Positions 1 to 8,332 of a DNA stretch of 64,000 nucleotides are shown piece by piece; the first letter of the stretch is position 1, and each line of letters begins with the position of its first letter. The notes under the pieces are model-generated. The model did no database searches and was not told the DNA's origin. It saw only the letters and a list, made by a program, of their open reading frames with translations. The DNA comes from Microtetraspora sp. NBRC 16547 (GTDB lineage Bacteria; Actinomycetota; Actinomycetes; Streptosporangiales; Streptosporangiaceae), in the NCBI RefSeq assembly GCF_030268965.1, contig NZ_BSSE01000003.1, forward strand, positions 389,512 through 453,511. Reading direction: 5' to 3'. The position numbers and the translations under genes were made by a program.

Positions 1-251
1 CGGAGGGCAGCGTCCTGTTCCGCGGGCTCGACCCCGAGACCCGGTTCTACTTCGTCCACTCGTACGGCGTGCGCGAGTGGGAGCTCACCGCGGGGCCTGG
101 GTTCACCGACCCGCTGGTCACCTGGGCCGAGCACGGTGTGCGGTTCGTCGCGGCCGTCGAGAACGGTCCCCTCATGGCCACCCAGTTCCACCCGGAGAAG
201 TCCGGGGATGCTGGAGCCGTCCTCCTCTCCAACTGGCTGAGCACACTGTGA
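1..251 (+). CDS. hisH: Imidazole glycerol phosphate synthase subunit HisH, 3' end only
   Basis: C-terminal 82 residues of the class I glutamine amidotransferase that feeds ammonia to HisF in histidine synthesis. The frame is open from base 3 and ends at TGA 249-251. The visible part holds the His and Glu of the Cys-His-Glu triad in QFHPEKSG, with the family's FVHSYG segment upstream. The nucleophile cysteine lies outside the window. It is the first gene of the his block that continues through priA and hisF; the partner HisF is encoded at 1781-2551. Confidence 0.93.
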   Translation, partial: EGSVLFRGLDPETRFYFVHSYGVREWELTAGPGFTDPLVTWAEHGVRFVAAVENGPLMATQFHPEKSGDAGAVLLSNWLSTL

Positions 252-303
252 ACCTGCGGGGCCTCCCGGGCGGGAGCCCCGGACCGCCGCGTGGGGAGGC
301 CAC

Positions 304-642
304 GTGAGCAAGGAGCGAGCCAGGCGCCGGGCGGAGCGCGAGGCCGAGCGGGAACGTCGCGCCGCCGAACACGCGCTCCGCGAGGCGCGGGTGGCCCGGC
401 GGAGGAAGCTGCGTGGACGGCTGACCGCCGTCCTGCCGCGCCGCGTACGCGTGGCCAGGCCGGGCGGCCTCCTCGCCCGCAGGCGCCGCGAGCAGAACGC
501 CGTGCTCGCCGTGCTGTGGCTCCTCACGCAGGTCCTCGCCTGGCTGCTGCTCGACGGCTGGGCGGCCAGGCTCGGCGTGCTCATCTTGTCGATTCTGCTG
601 ATCCCGGTGCTCGTCACCGTTGTCTTTGACCGGAGGTCGTGA
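304..642 (+). CDS. Conserved small membrane protein of the his operon, unknown function
   Basis: A 112-residue protein starting at GTG 304, with GAGG a few bases upstream. The first 60 residues are extremely basic (Arg/Glu-rich, helical and probably coiled-coil). Two hydrophobic stretches follow at about residues 67-82 and 86-105, so a cytoplasmic basic arm anchored by a hairpin of membrane helices is likely. It lies 52 bases after hisH and ends 3 bases before priA, so it is co-transcribed. A protein of this type commonly sits between hisH and priA in actinomycetes (from memory). No catalytic motif is visible and I assign no function. Confidence 0.72.
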   Translation: MSKERARRRAEREAERERRAAEHALREARVARRRKLRGRLTAVLPRRVRVARPGGLLARRRREQNAVLAVLWLLTQVLAWLLLDGWAARLGVLILSILLIPVLVTVVFDRRS

Positions 643-645
643 CTG

Positions 646-1371
646 ATGTCGCTCGTTTTGCTTCCCGCAGTGGATGTCGCCGACGGCCAGGCGGTTCGCC
701 TGGTGCAGGGTGAGGCGGGAACGGAGACCTCGTACGGCGACCCGCTCGCCGCGGCGCTCGCCTGGCAGGAAGCCGGCGCCGAATGGATCCATCTGGTGGA
801 CCTGGACGCCGCGTTCGGCCGCGGCAGCAACCGCGAGCTGCTGGCGTCGGTGGTGGGCGCCCTTGACGTGGATGTGGAGCTGTCCGGAGGGATCCGCGAC
901 GACGCCTCTTTGGAGGCCGCCCTGGCCACCGGCTGCCGCCGCGTCAACATCGGCACCGCCGCCCTTGAGGATCCGGCCTGGTGCGCCAAGATCATCGCCG
1001 AGCACGGCGACCGCATCGCCGTCGGGCTCGACGTCCGGGGCACCACCCTGGCGGCGCGCGGCTGGACGCAGGAGGGCGGCGACCTGTGGGAGGTGCTCGA
1101 CCGGCTGGAGTCCGAGGGCTGCCCCCGCTACGTCGTCACCGATGTGACCAAGGACGGCACGCTGCGCGGGCCCAACCTGGACCTGCTCCGCGAGGTCTGC
1201 CGCCGCACGGACAAGCCGGTGATCGCCAGTGGCGGTGTGTCGTCGCTGGACGACCTGCGCGCGCTGTCGACCCTCGTCCCCGAGGGCGTCGAGGGCGCCA
1301 TCGTCGGCAAGGCGCTGTACGCCCAGGCGTTCACCCTGGAGGAGGCTTTGGCAGCCGTGAGCACCCGATGA
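646..1371 (+). CDS. priA: Bifunctional phosphoribosyl isomerase PriA (HisA/TrpF)
   Basis: A 241-residue (beta/alpha)8 barrel that isomerises ProFAR in histidine synthesis and phosphoribosylanthranilate in tryptophan synthesis. Expected acid/base residues are Asp10 (LLPAVDV) and Asp170 (TDVTKDGT). Arg138 and Trp140 in the RGW segment correspond to the residues that the mycobacterial enzyme uses for the TrpF reaction. The two phosphate-binding halves ([14 protein letters not shown]) are intact. GGAGG precedes the ATG by 9 bases. The bifunctional type fits an actinomycete genome without trpF, and no trpF lies in the trp cluster here. The stop overlaps the start of the RidA gene (ATGA). Confidence 0.96.
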   Translation: MSLVLLPAVDVADGQAVRLVQGEAGTETSYGDPLAAALAWQEAGAEWIHLVDLDAAFGRGSNRELLASVVGALDVDVELSGGIRDDASLEAALATGCRRVNIGTAALEDPAWCAKIIAEHGDRIAVGLDVRGTTLAARGWTQEGGDLWEVLDRLESEGCPRYVVTDVTKDGTLRGPNLDLLREVCRRTDKPVIASGGVSSLDDLRALSTLVPEGVEGAIVGKALYAQAFTLEEALAAVSTR

Positions 1372-1784
1372 GCACCAGGATCTTCTCGGGCGGACCGTGG
1401 GAGGACCGGTACGGCTACGCCCGCGCCGTGGTCGCCGGGCCCCGGGTGTGGATCTCCGGATGCACCGCTACCGTGGACGGTGAGGTCCGCCACGCCGGCG
1501 ACGCCTACCAGCAGACGCTCACCGCGATCTCCATCGCACTCGACGCGCTCGGCAAGGCGGGCGGCGGCCTGCAGGACGTCGTCCGCACCCGGATCTTCCT
1601 GGTGAACGCCGACGACTTCGACGCCGTCGGCCGGGCACACGGAGAGGTCTTCGGCGTGGTCCGGCCGGCCTGCACGAGCGTCCAGGTGGCCGGTCTGGTC
1701 GACCCCAGGATGCTGGTCGAGATCGAGGTCGAGGCGCACCTGGGCGACGGGACGCGCGAGAACCCGAGCGAGGAGGCGCCATGA
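1368..1784 (+). CDS. RidA/YjgF family protein
   Basis: A 138-residue single-domain Rid protein. This family hydrolyses reactive enamine/imine intermediates released by PLP enzymes. Family features visible are the N-terminal [15 protein letters not shown] segment, the [15 protein letters not shown] region, and the C-terminal [15 protein letters not shown] with the conserved Arg in the active-site cleft. The gene overlaps priA by ATGA and hisF by ATGA, so it is translationally coupled inside the his operon. Whether it is a true deaminase or one of the Rid subfamilies without the canonical substrate-binding set is not settled by eye. Confidence 0.88.
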   Translation: MSTRIFSGGPWEDRYGYARAVVAGPRVWISGCTATVDGEVRHAGDAYQQTLTAISIALDALGKAGGGLQDVVRTRIFLVNADDFDAVGRAHGEVFGVVRPACTSVQVAGLVDPRMLVEIEVEAHLGDGTRENPSEEAP

Positions 1785-2551
1785 CGGTCGCGGTACGCGT
1801 CATCCCCTGCCTGGACGTGGACGCCGGGCGGGTGGTCAAGGGTGTCAACTTCGCGAACCTGCGCGACGCGGGCGACCCGGTCGAGCTGGCCCGCCGGTAC
1901 GACGCCGAGGGCGCCGACGAGCTGACCTTCCTGGACATCACCGCGTCGTCGGGCGGGCGGGACACCATGCTCGATGTGGTGCGCCGCACGGCCGAGCAGG
2001 TCTTCATCCCGCTGACCGTCGGCGGTGGCGTCCGCACGGTCGAGGACGTGGACCGGCTGCTGCGCGCGGGCGCCGACAAGGTGAGCGTCAACACCGCCGC
2101 CATCGCGCGGCCCGAGCTGCTGACCGAGCTCTCCCAGCGGTTCGGCGCCCAGTGCATCGTGCTGTCCGTCGACGCGCGCCGCGTCGTCGACGGGCCGCCC
2201 ACCCCCTCCGGCTTCGAGGTGACCACTCACGGCGGCCGCCGCGGCACCGGCATCGACGCGGTCGAGTGGGCTCGCCGCGGCCAGGATCTCGGCGTGGGGG
2301 AGATCCTGCTCAACTCCATGGACGGCGACGGCACCAAGGACGGCTACGACCTGGAGATGCTCCGGGCCGTGCGCGCCGCCGTCACCGTCCCGGTGATCGC
2401 CTCGGGTGGCGCGGGGGCGCTGGAGCACTTCCCACCCGCGGTCGAGGCGGGCGCCGACGCCGTGCTCGCGGCGAGCGTCTTCCACTTCGGCGACCTCACG
2501 ATCGCCGATGTGAAGGACACCCTCCGGGCGGCCGGCCACCCCGTACGCTGA
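1781..2551 (+). CDS. hisF: Imidazole glycerol phosphate synthase cyclase subunit HisF
   Basis: A 256-residue (beta/alpha)8 barrel that closes the imidazole ring using ammonia from HisH, giving IGP and AICAR. Catalytic Asp12 ([10 protein letters not shown]) and Asp131 (VLSVDARR) are present, and so are the phosphate-binding loops (GGGVRT; ASGGAGA). Length is normal. The start ATG overlaps the stop of the RidA gene. It is the last gene of the operon and is followed immediately by a 15-bp-stem terminator. Confidence 0.97.
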   Translation: MTVAVRVIPCLDVDAGRVVKGVNFANLRDAGDPVELARRYDAEGADELTFLDITASSGGRDTMLDVVRRTAEQVFIPLTVGGGVRTVEDVDRLLRAGADKVSVNTAAIARPELLTELSQRFGAQCIVLSVDARRVVDGPPTPSGFEVTTHGGRRGTGIDAVEWARRGQDLGVGEILLNSMDGDGTKDGYDLEMLRAVRAAVTVPVIASGGAGALEHFPPAVEAGADAVLAASVFHFGDLTIADVKDTLRAAGHPVR

Positions 2552-2557
2552 CCCGCC

Positions 2558-2593
2558 GCAGGACCTCGGCCGCTCACCCGGCCGAGGTCCTGC
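2558..2593. terminator. Bidirectional terminator between hisF and the NmrA gene
   Basis: Perfect 15-bp inverted repeat: left arm 2558-2572, right arm 2579-2593, six-base loop CTCACC. There is no long U-tract on either side, which is usual for high-GC genomes. The converging genes end at 2551 and 2574, so the right arm forms the last codons of the minus-strand gene and the hairpin can serve both operons. Confidence 0.88.
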
Positions 2594-3422
2594 GCAGGTA
2601 TTCGGGGAAGCTCATCGGCGGGTGCCCGGCGATCTTCTCGACGGTGTCGGTGACCACGTCCAACTCCCCGGCGGCGATGGCGGCGTAGGACGTCACCCAT
2701 CCCGCCACCTCCCACTCGGGCGCGCCGTACCGGGCCCGGGACGCGTACGCCTCCTCGATCGTCTCGGCGTGGTAGCGGGTCGGCCTCCCGGTGACGCGGG
2801 TGATCGCCTCCGCGGCCTCCCCCAGGGTGAGCGCCCGCGGCCCCGTCACGTCGTAGGTCGCGCCTTGATGACCGTGCTCCCGCAGCACGGCGGCCGCCAC
2901 GTCCGCGATGTCGTCCCGCGCCACCATGGCGACGCGGCCCTGCCCGGCCGGGCCGCGGATGACTCCGTCGTCGTCGGCGAAGTACGGCACCAGGTCCATG
3001 TAGAGGTTGTTGCGCAGGAACGTGAACGCGACGCCGCTCTCGCGGATGTGCTGCTCGGTGTGCCAGTGATCGCGGGCGAACGTGAAGGTCGCGTCCGGTG
3101 CGGCGCCGAGGAACGAGATATACACGATCCTGGACACGCCCGCGTCGAGCGCCGCGTCCACGGCGGAGGTGTGCAGCGCCACGCGGCCCGCCGTCTCGGT
3201 GGCGGAGATCAGCAGCAGCGTCTGCACCTCGTCGAGCGCGGCCCGCATGGCGTCCGTGTCCTCGTACTCCGCGGCGACCGCGTGGGCGCCGGGCAGGTCC
3301 GGCGCTCGGGACGTGTCGCGGACGACGAGGCGCTGGTCCACGCCGGCGGCGGCGAGGCGGCGCGTCACGAGCCGTCCGAGCTGACCGGTCGCCCCGGTCA
3401 CAGCGATGAGATCAGAGGTCAT
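2574..3422 (-). CDS. NmrA-like NAD(P)-binding oxidoreductase
   Basis: A 282-residue atypical short-chain dehydrogenase of the NmrA/QorB group. The dinucleotide-binding loop GATGQLG lies at about residues 10-16. An Arg after the second strand (VVRDTSR) favours NADP. The extended-SDR tail with EAYASRARYGAPEWEVAGW and YAAIAAGELD resembles quinone-oxidoreductase-2-like proteins. The ATG at 3422 is chosen because it places the first strand (IAVTGATG) at the usual distance; an upstream in-frame start would add 21 charged residues. Substrate is unknown. Confidence 0.83.
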   Translation of the reverse strand: MTSDLIAVTGATGQLGRLVTRRLAAAGVDQRLVVRDTSRAPDLPGAHAVAAEYEDTDAMRAALDEVQTLLLISATETAGRVALHTSAVDAALDAGVSRIVYISFLGAAPDATFTFARDHWHTEQHIRESGVAFTFLRNNLYMDLVPYFADDDGVIRGPAGQGRVAMVARDDIADVAAAVLREHGHQGATYDVTGPRALTLGEAAEAITRVTGRPTRYHAETIEEAYASRARYGAPEWEVAGWVTSYAAIAAGELDVVTDTVEKIAGHPPMSFPEYLRRTSAG

Positions 3423-3500
3423 TTGTCCAGTGTCACACCGCCCGCTCGGTGACCGGCGCGTGGACTCGCGGATCACCGGGACCACGTTCGTGCCCCTGGT

Positions 3501-4907
3501 TCAGAACACCCGGAAATGGTGGAAGGTCTCGTACGCGGCGTCGTGCCCGGCGAAGTCCGCGGCCTCGGAGCGCTTGACGGCGAGGTAGGCCCGGCGCCGC
3601 AGGGGACCGAGGGCCTCCATGAGCAGCTCGTCGGCCTCCAGCGCGTCCAGGGCCTCGTCGAGCGATCCCGGCAGCCGGGCGCAGCCGAGGCGGGCCCGCT
3701 CCTCGTCGGTGAGCGTCGCCGGGTCGACGTCGACGGCCTCGCCCGGATCGAGCCGCCGCCGGATCCCGTCGAGCCCGGCGCGCAGCACCGCGCCGAGCGA
3801 GAGATACGGATTCGCCGTCGAGTCCGACGGCTTGATCTCCAGGTTGGTGGACGCCTCGACGTTCCCGGCCATGGGCGAGCAGATCCGGACCGCCGCCTCC
3901 CGGTTGTCCCAGCCGTAACAGCTGTACGCGCTGGCCCACGCCCGTGGGGCCAGCCGCCGGTAGCTGTTGACGCTCGCGCAGGTCAGCGCGACGAGGCCGG
4001 GCAGGTGGCGGAGGACGCCGCCGATGAAGTGGCGGGCCGTGTCCGACAGGCCGTCCGGCCCGCCGGCGAAGAGGTTGCGCTGGAGCCCCTCGTCCCACAG
4101 GGAGATGTGCAGGTGCGTCCCGTTGCCCGCCTGCGCCGGGATCGGCTTCGGCGCCAGCGAGGCCCACAGTCCCATGCGGAAGGCCACCCCACGCACGGTC
4201 TCGCGGTACAGGACGTGGTTGTCGGCCGCCTTCAGGGCGGTGGTGTGCCGGATGGACAGTTCCTGCTGCCCGGCGCCGAGCTCCGGGTAGTAGTGCTCCA
4301 CCCGCAGCCCCTGCGCGTCGAGGTCGCGCACGAGCCGTATGGCGTAGTCGTGGGCCAGGTCGAACCCCGTGGTGGCGTAGCAAAGGCTGTCGTCGACGGG
4401 GACGAGCCGGTCGGGACCGCCGGTCGGGTCGGGCAGCCGCCGGCCGAGCGTGAACTCGGGCTCGAACGCCGCCACGGGGGTGAACCCTTCGTCGCGGAGC
4501 GTGGCGATCGTGTCTTTCAGGAAGGAACGCGGGCAGGCCGCCCAGGGGGAGCCGTCCAGATCGCACAGGTCGGACAGCATCGCCGCGGCCCCCGGCGCGT
4601 ACGGGAGGGTCACGAAGGTCGTGGGGTCGGGAACGATGCGCACCTCGCCCACCGGGCCCATGCCCTCCACCGGTTGCAGGTGGTCCAGCATCGACATGGC
4701 CATCATCGCCACCGTGTGCCCGATGCCGGTGGTGATCCGTTCGGCCAGGCGCGCCCGTGCGGCGGCCTTACCCCGGATCACCCCGCCATGGTCGACATAG
4801 ATGAAGCGGGCCAGCTCGACGTTCTCGACCTCGGCGCGTTCGAGGACGCGCAGTGCCGCGGGTTCGAGCTGCCGCACGTCGGTGACGTTGTGGCGATCCC
4901 TCATCAT
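3501..4907 (-). CDS. Glutamine synthetase family ligase (GlnA-like)
   Basis: A 468-residue protein with the beta-grasp N-terminal domain and the GS catalytic domain. Visible GS landmarks are FEPEFTLG (metal-binding Glu), ELGAGQQELS, the GNGTHLHISLW loop with the metal-binding His, and the NLEIKPSDSTANPYL segment near the C-terminus. The N-terminus (ARFIYVDHGGVIRGKA) is typical of the GlnT/GlnA3/GlnA4 class, whose members ligate glutamate to polyamines or other amines rather than ammonia. I see no adenylylation-site tyrosine motif. The NmrA gene follows by 78 bases on the same strand, so the two may share a transcript. Substrate is inferred only. Confidence 0.87.
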   Translation of the reverse strand: MMRDRHNVTDVRQLEPAALRVLERAEVENVELARFIYVDHGGVIRGKAAARARLAERITTGIGHTVAMMAMSMLDHLQPVEGMGPVGEVRIVPDPTTFVTLPYAPGAAAMLSDLCDLDGSPWAACPRSFLKDTIATLRDEGFTPVAAFEPEFTLGRRLPDPTGGPDRLVPVDDSLCYATTGFDLAHDYAIRLVRDLDAQGLRVEHYYPELGAGQQELSIRHTTALKAADNHVLYRETVRGVAFRMGLWASLAPKPIPAQAGNGTHLHISLWDEGLQRNLFAGGPDGLSDTARHFIGGVLRHLPGLVALTCASVNSYRRLAPRAWASAYSCYGWDNREAAVRICSPMAGNVEASTNLEIKPSDSTANPYLSLGAVLRAGLDGIRRRLDPGEAVDVDPATLTDEERARLGCARLPGSLDEALDALEADELLMEALGPLRRRAYLAVKRSEAADFAGHDAAYETFHHFRVF

Positions 4908-4999
4908 GCCTGCGTAACACGCTGGGCGCCGTCGTGGAAGTGGCGCCGCGCCATCCCGGCCGCATCGTCGGGGCCGGGCGTCAACGGAATGCCGTCACA

Positions 5000-5161
5000 T
5001 CACCTCAGAACAGTCGTGAAGAATGTGGCCAATCGGCTGGCACCCGTGTTCACCGTCTCGAAGACACCCTTCACGGCACCTGCGGCGGCGGCTGGCTGGC
5101 TATAGAGGTAGAAGACCACGAACGCGATGGCCGCGTACGTAAGAACCTTCTTGACCTGCAT
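5000..5161 (-). CDS. Small single-pass membrane peptide, copy 2 of a tandem pair
   Basis: A 53-residue ORF, short enough to be missed by ordinary cutoffs. AGGAGG stands 7 bases before the ATG, the best Shine-Dalgarno in this area. The N-terminus is MQVKKVLTYAAIAFVVFYLY, i.e. two lysines, then a membrane helix. After it come SQPAAAAGAVKGVF and an amphipathic C-terminal tail. It is clearly paralogous to the ORF at 5283-5447 (same Met-x-Val-Lys-Lys start, same helix, same QPA...VKGVF segment). Function unknown; an anchored peptide or small regulator of a membrane complex is possible. Confidence 0.72.
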   Translation of the reverse strand: MQVKKVLTYAAIAFVVFYLYSQPAAAAGAVKGVFETVNTGASRLATFFTTVLR

Positions 5162-5282
5162 TGGGGGGCCTCCTGCAGTCAGTTTCCCGGCAATACATAC
5201 CCACCGACGCGAATGATCATAACTAGCCCAGAAGCCACGAGGCTCTTCCGGGGGCCTAACTCTTCAGCCAGAAATCAGGGAC

Positions 5283-5447
5283 TCAGCCAGAAAACAGAGA
5301 CGTGAAGAACGCCGACAGCTGCTCGGCGCCCGTGCCGATGCTGCCGAAGACGCCCTTGACCGCCGCGGCGGCCCCCGCGGGCTGGGTGAACAGGTAGAAG
5401 ACCACGAAGGCGACAGCGGCGTAGGTCAACAGCTTCTTCACGTTCAT
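5283..5447 (-). CDS. Small single-pass membrane peptide, copy 1 of a tandem pair
   Basis: A 54-residue protein starting MNVKKLLTYAAVAFVVFYLF, then TQPAGAAAAVKGVFGSIG and an amphipathic tail ending in FFTSLFSG. One transmembrane helix spans about residues 6-20. The frame continues upstream without a stop, but homology to the neighbouring 5000-5161 copy fixes the start at ATG 5447. It precedes the second copy on the minus strand by 121 bases. Between them the minus strand carries TATGAT, a possible -10 box, so copy 2 may have its own promoter. Function unknown. Confidence 0.7.
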   Translation of the reverse strand: MNVKKLLTYAAVAFVVFYLFTQPAGAAAAVKGVFGSIGTGAEQLSAFFTSLFSG

Positions 5448-5584
5448 CAGAGTTCTGGCGCGACTCTCGCCGTGGCCGGGGAGGCGGCGCCACCCTCCTT
5501 TCTTCTCCGATCGCTGGCCCTCATGCTGCCGCATCACGTCGTGACATGTGCGTGTTTCACGAGGAGTGCCCGGTATCGGAGGAA

Positions 5585-5604
5585 ACGGGGTGGCGAAGCC
5601 CCGT
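5585..5604 (-). terminator. Short hairpin just past the TIGR03085 gene
   Basis: ACGGGG (5585-5590) and CCCCGT (5599-5604) enclose an 8-base loop directly after the stop codon at 5606. It is a weak but well-placed terminator candidate separating this gene from the small membrane peptides. Confidence 0.45.
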
Positions 5605-5605
5605 G

Positions 5606-6241
5606 TCACACGCCGAGGCGTGCCCTGCGCAGCGCGGCCACGGCGTGCGGGTCGCCCTCGAAGGTCACCCACGCGTGCGCCTGGCGGCCGAAGGCCAGCA
5701 GAAGCAGCTCCTGGGCCTCGCCGGAGACCACCACGGCCGGCTCGGCCATGCGGGCCGCGACCTTCTCCCCGTCCGCGCGGCGGAGCACCACGCCGACCGG
5801 CGACCTCCGGAAGAACACCCGGGCCATGGTGCGCAGCCGCTTCCACAGCACCTCGTCCAGGCCGGCGGACAGCTCCCTGGGCTCCCAGTCCGGCTGCGCC
5901 CTGCGGACGTCCTCGTGGTGGACGAACAGCTCCACCGTGTTGACCAGCTCGTCGGCTCCCGGGATCAGGCCGTACGGCGTCCACCTCGGGGGGCCCTGCC
6001 GTACGAGGTCGACCAGCTCGGGGTAGGGGTGCCGGGCCTTGAGCCGATCCTGCACGGACGCGGTGTACGGCGCGAGCGCCTTGACCGCGATGCCGCCCAG
6101 GGCGTCCGGGCGGCGCTCGCGGAGCACGAGGTGGGCGGCGAGGTCCGCGGTCGCCCAGCCCTCGCAGAGTGTGGGCGCGGCGGGCCCGAGCTCGTCCAGC
6201 AGGTCGCAGAGCGCGGCACGCTCCGCGCGGGTGTGGGTCAC
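5606..6241 (-). CDS. TIGR03085 family (DinB/mycothiol-isomerase-like) protein
   Basis: A 211-residue protein of the actinobacterial TIGR03085 family, related to the DinB/mycothiol-dependent maleylpyruvate isomerase fold. Features seen are the N-terminal helical segment with LCEGWATADLAAHLVLRE (first metal-ligand His), the central ELFVHHEDVRRAQPDWEPR motif with the conserved His pair, and the C-terminal GEAQELLLLAFGRQAH. Members probably bind a divalent metal and may be thiol-dependent transferases; the substrate is unknown. GTG 6241 stands 6 bases from a TAGGCT box with no Shine-Dalgarno, suggesting a leaderless mRNA. Confidence 0.82.
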   Translation of the reverse strand: MTHTRAERAALCDLLDELGPAAPTLCEGWATADLAAHLVLRERRPDALGGIAVKALAPYTASVQDRLKARHPYPELVDLVRQGPPRWTPYGLIPGADELVNTVELFVHHEDVRRAQPDWEPRELSAGLDEVLWKRLRTMARVFFRRSPVGVVLRRADGEKVAARMAEPAVVVSGEAQELLLLAFGRQAHAWVTFEGDPHAVAALRRARLGV

Positions 6242-6247
6242 GCCCCG

Positions 6248-6253
6248 AGCCTA
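6248..6253 (-). promoter_or_regulatory. -10 box TAGGCT for a leaderless mRNA (TIGR03085 gene)
   Basis: On the minus strand TAGGCT is followed by 6 bases and then the GTG at 6241. This is the same hexamer and spacing as before pyk, polA and coaE. No convincing -35 is visible. Confidence 0.5.
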
Positions 6254-6292
6254 ACGGACCCCTGGCGGCCCGCATGGATCATCTGCTCCACG

Positions 6293-6455
6293 CGGAATAT
6301 TCCGGTCGATCAGGATGATATGGAGTATCTAGGACCAATTACCTGGGAAGGTGTCGGTCCGGGGACGGATCCGGGGTGCCGCGCGGGCGGGTAACGTCTC
6401 GGATGCCCGTCCGGGAACAGCCGGATTCGGGCCGGAAAGAGGGTTCGGGCCGGAA
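6293..6455. promoter_or_regulatory. Divergent regulatory region upstream of the first ABC exporter
   Basis: The 285-base gap between divergent genes holds a perfect 12-bp palindrome CGGAATATTCCG (6293-6304), flanked by ATCATC on the left and GATGAT on the right. Downstream is a perfect 12-bp direct repeat TTCGGGCCGGAA at 6426-6437 and 6444-6455, with an 18-base period. The palindrome looks like a repressor operator and the repeats could be further sites. No regulator gene is adjacent. Confidence 0.45.
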
Positions 6456-6526
6456 GCGGCAGGACCCGGAAGCAGCAGGAGGCGGTCCGGCCGGACCGCG
6501 CCGCCACGATCGAGAGGACCGCACGC

Positions 6527-8332
6527 GTGCCGTCTCAGGTGTCCACCGCCGTCATGCGCCAGGGTCTCAAGGTCATCGGTGTCGCGATCAGAACCGAGCC
6601 GCGCGTCTTCACCGCCGCGGTGCTCTCCAGCGCCCTCTACGGCGTGATGACGGTCGCCTCCTCCTGGGCCATGGGCCGGGCCACCGAGCAGGTCGTGCTG
6701 CCGGCCTTCCACGAAGGACGGACGAGCGCGGGTGCTCTGACCGCCGCGGCATTACTGATCATCGGGGTCGCCGTGCTCAAGGCCCTCGGCATCATGGGGC
6801 GGCGCATCCTGGCCGGGATCATGCAGTACCGCATGCAGGCCGCGTCCCGGCGCGCCGTCACCCGGCAGTACCTGCGGCTGCCGCTCGCCTGGCACCACCG
6901 CCATCCGACCGGCCAGCTGCTCTCCAACGCCAGCTCCGACGCCGAGGCCGCGTGGGCGCCGCTCGCGCCGCTGCCGATGGCCGTCGGCGTCATCGTCATG
7001 CTGGTGACCGCCGCCGTGGCGATCCTCGTGACGGACCCGATCCTCGCCATCGTCGGTTTCCTGATATTTCCGGCCATCGCCGTGCTCAACCTGATCTACC
7101 AGCGCAAGCTGTCGCCCTTGGCGACCCGGGCGCAGCAGCTCCGGGCCGAGGTCAGCGAGATCGCCCATGAGAGCTTCGACGGCGCCCTCGTCGTCAAGAC
7201 GCTCGGCCGGGAGGACGCCGAGACCGCCAGATTCCAGGCCAAGGCCGAGGAACTGCGCGACGCCAACATCGCGGTCGGCAAGGTGCGCGGGCTGTTCGAT
7301 CCCCTGCTGGAGGCACTGCCCACCCTCGGCGTGCTCGCCGTCCTCCTCGTCGGCTCCATCCGGCTGCGGAGCGGCGGCGTCGTGGCGGGCGAGCTGATCG
7401 AGGTCTCCTACCTGTTCACGCTCCTCGCCTTCCCGATCCGCGCGCTCGGCTGGGTCCTCGCCGAGCTGCCGCGCAGCGTCGTCGGCTGGACCCGGGTCCA
7501 GGAGGTGCTCGACGCCTCCGGCTCCATGGAGTACGGCACGGCCCGGCTGGACGGCCACGGCCCCGCCTCGATCGAGGTGAGCGGCGTCACCTACGGCTAC
7601 GACCCCGAGGCGCCCGTGCTGCGCGAGGTCGGCCTCGACGTCATCCCGGGGAGGACCGTCGCCGTCGTCGGCCCGACCGGAGCGGGCAAGTCCACGCTCA
7701 CCCAGCTCCTCGCCCGCCTGATCGACCCCGACCGCGGCGCCGTGCGCCTCGACGGGACCGACCTGCGCGAGGCGGCGCGCGGCGCGGTGAGCGACTCGGT
7801 CGCGCTCGTCCCCCAGCAGACCTTCCTCTTCGACGACAGCGTGCGCGGCAACATCACGCTCGGCCGCGACATCGCGGACGACGAGGTGTGGGCGTCGCTG
7901 CGGCTCGCGCAGGCGGACGGCTTCGTCGCCGCGCTCCCCGAGGGCCTCGACACCCGGGTCGGCGAGCGCGGCGCGACGCTCTCCGGCGGCCAGCGGCAGC
8001 GCATCGCGCTCGCCCGCGCGCTCGTGCGCGAGCCGCGCCTGCTCATCCTCGACGACTCGACCTCCAGCGTGGACCCGCAGGTCGAGAAGCGCATCCTGTA
8101 CGGCCTGCGCGAGGGCTCGTCCAGGTCCACGGTCATCGTGGTGGCCTACCGGATGGCCACCATCGCCATGGCCGACGAGGTCGTCTACCTCGAACACGGA
8201 GCGGTGGCCGACCAGGGCACCCATGAGGAGCTGATCGTCCGCTGCGAGGGCTACCGCAACCTCGTCACCGCGTACGAGAGGGAAGAGGCCGAGCGGGCCG
8301 CGATCGACAGTGACGAGGAGGTCGTGGCGTGA
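6527..8332 (+). CDS. ABC exporter half-transporter, degenerate-site subunit
   Basis: 601 residues: six-helix exporter membrane domain (about 20-310), then a nucleotide-binding domain (about 345-590). The Walker A (GPTGAGKST), Q-loop (VPQQ) and signature (LSGGQ) are canonical. However, the catalytic Glu after Walker B is Asp (LLILDDSTSS) and the switch His is Tyr (VVAYRMAT). Its own Walker site should therefore hydrolyse ATP poorly. The next gene overlaps by GTGA and has the complementary defects, so the two form a heterodimer. GAGAGG precedes the GTG. Substrate unknown; lipids, peptides or drugs are typical for the class. Confidence 0.9.
   Translation: MPSQVSTAVMRQGLKVIGVAIRTEPRVFTAAVLSSALYGVMTVASSWAMGRATEQVVLPAFHEGRTSAGALTAAALLIIGVAVLKALGIMGRRILAGIMQYRMQAASRRAVTRQYLRLPLAWHHRHPTGQLLSNASSDAEAAWAPLAPLPMAVGVIVMLVTAAVAILVTDPILAIVGFLIFPAIAVLNLIYQRKLSPLATRAQQLRAEVSEIAHESFDGALVVKTLGREDAETARFQAKAEELRDANIAVGKVRGLFDPLLEALPTLGVLAVLLVGSIRLRSGGVVAGELIEVSYLFTLLAFPIRALGWVLAELPRSVVGWTRVQEVLDASGSMEYGTARLDGHGPASIEVSGVTYGYDPEAPVLREVGLDVIPGRTVAVVGPTGAGKSTLTQLLARLIDPDRGAVRLDGTDLREAARGAVSDSVALVPQQTFLFDDSVRGNITLGRDIADDEVWASLRLAQADGFVAALPEGLDTRVGERGATLSGGQRQRIALARALVREPRLLILDDSTSSVDPQVEKRILYGLREGSSRSTVIVVAYRMATIAMADEVVYLEHGAVADQGTHEELIVRCEGYRNLVTAYEREEAERAAIDSDEEVVA

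Noticed and set aside
3501-4907. Primary glutamine synthetase GlnA
   Set aside because: N-terminus and overall pattern fit the GlnT/GlnA3-like amine ligases, and the adenylylation-site region of GlnA is not recognisable.
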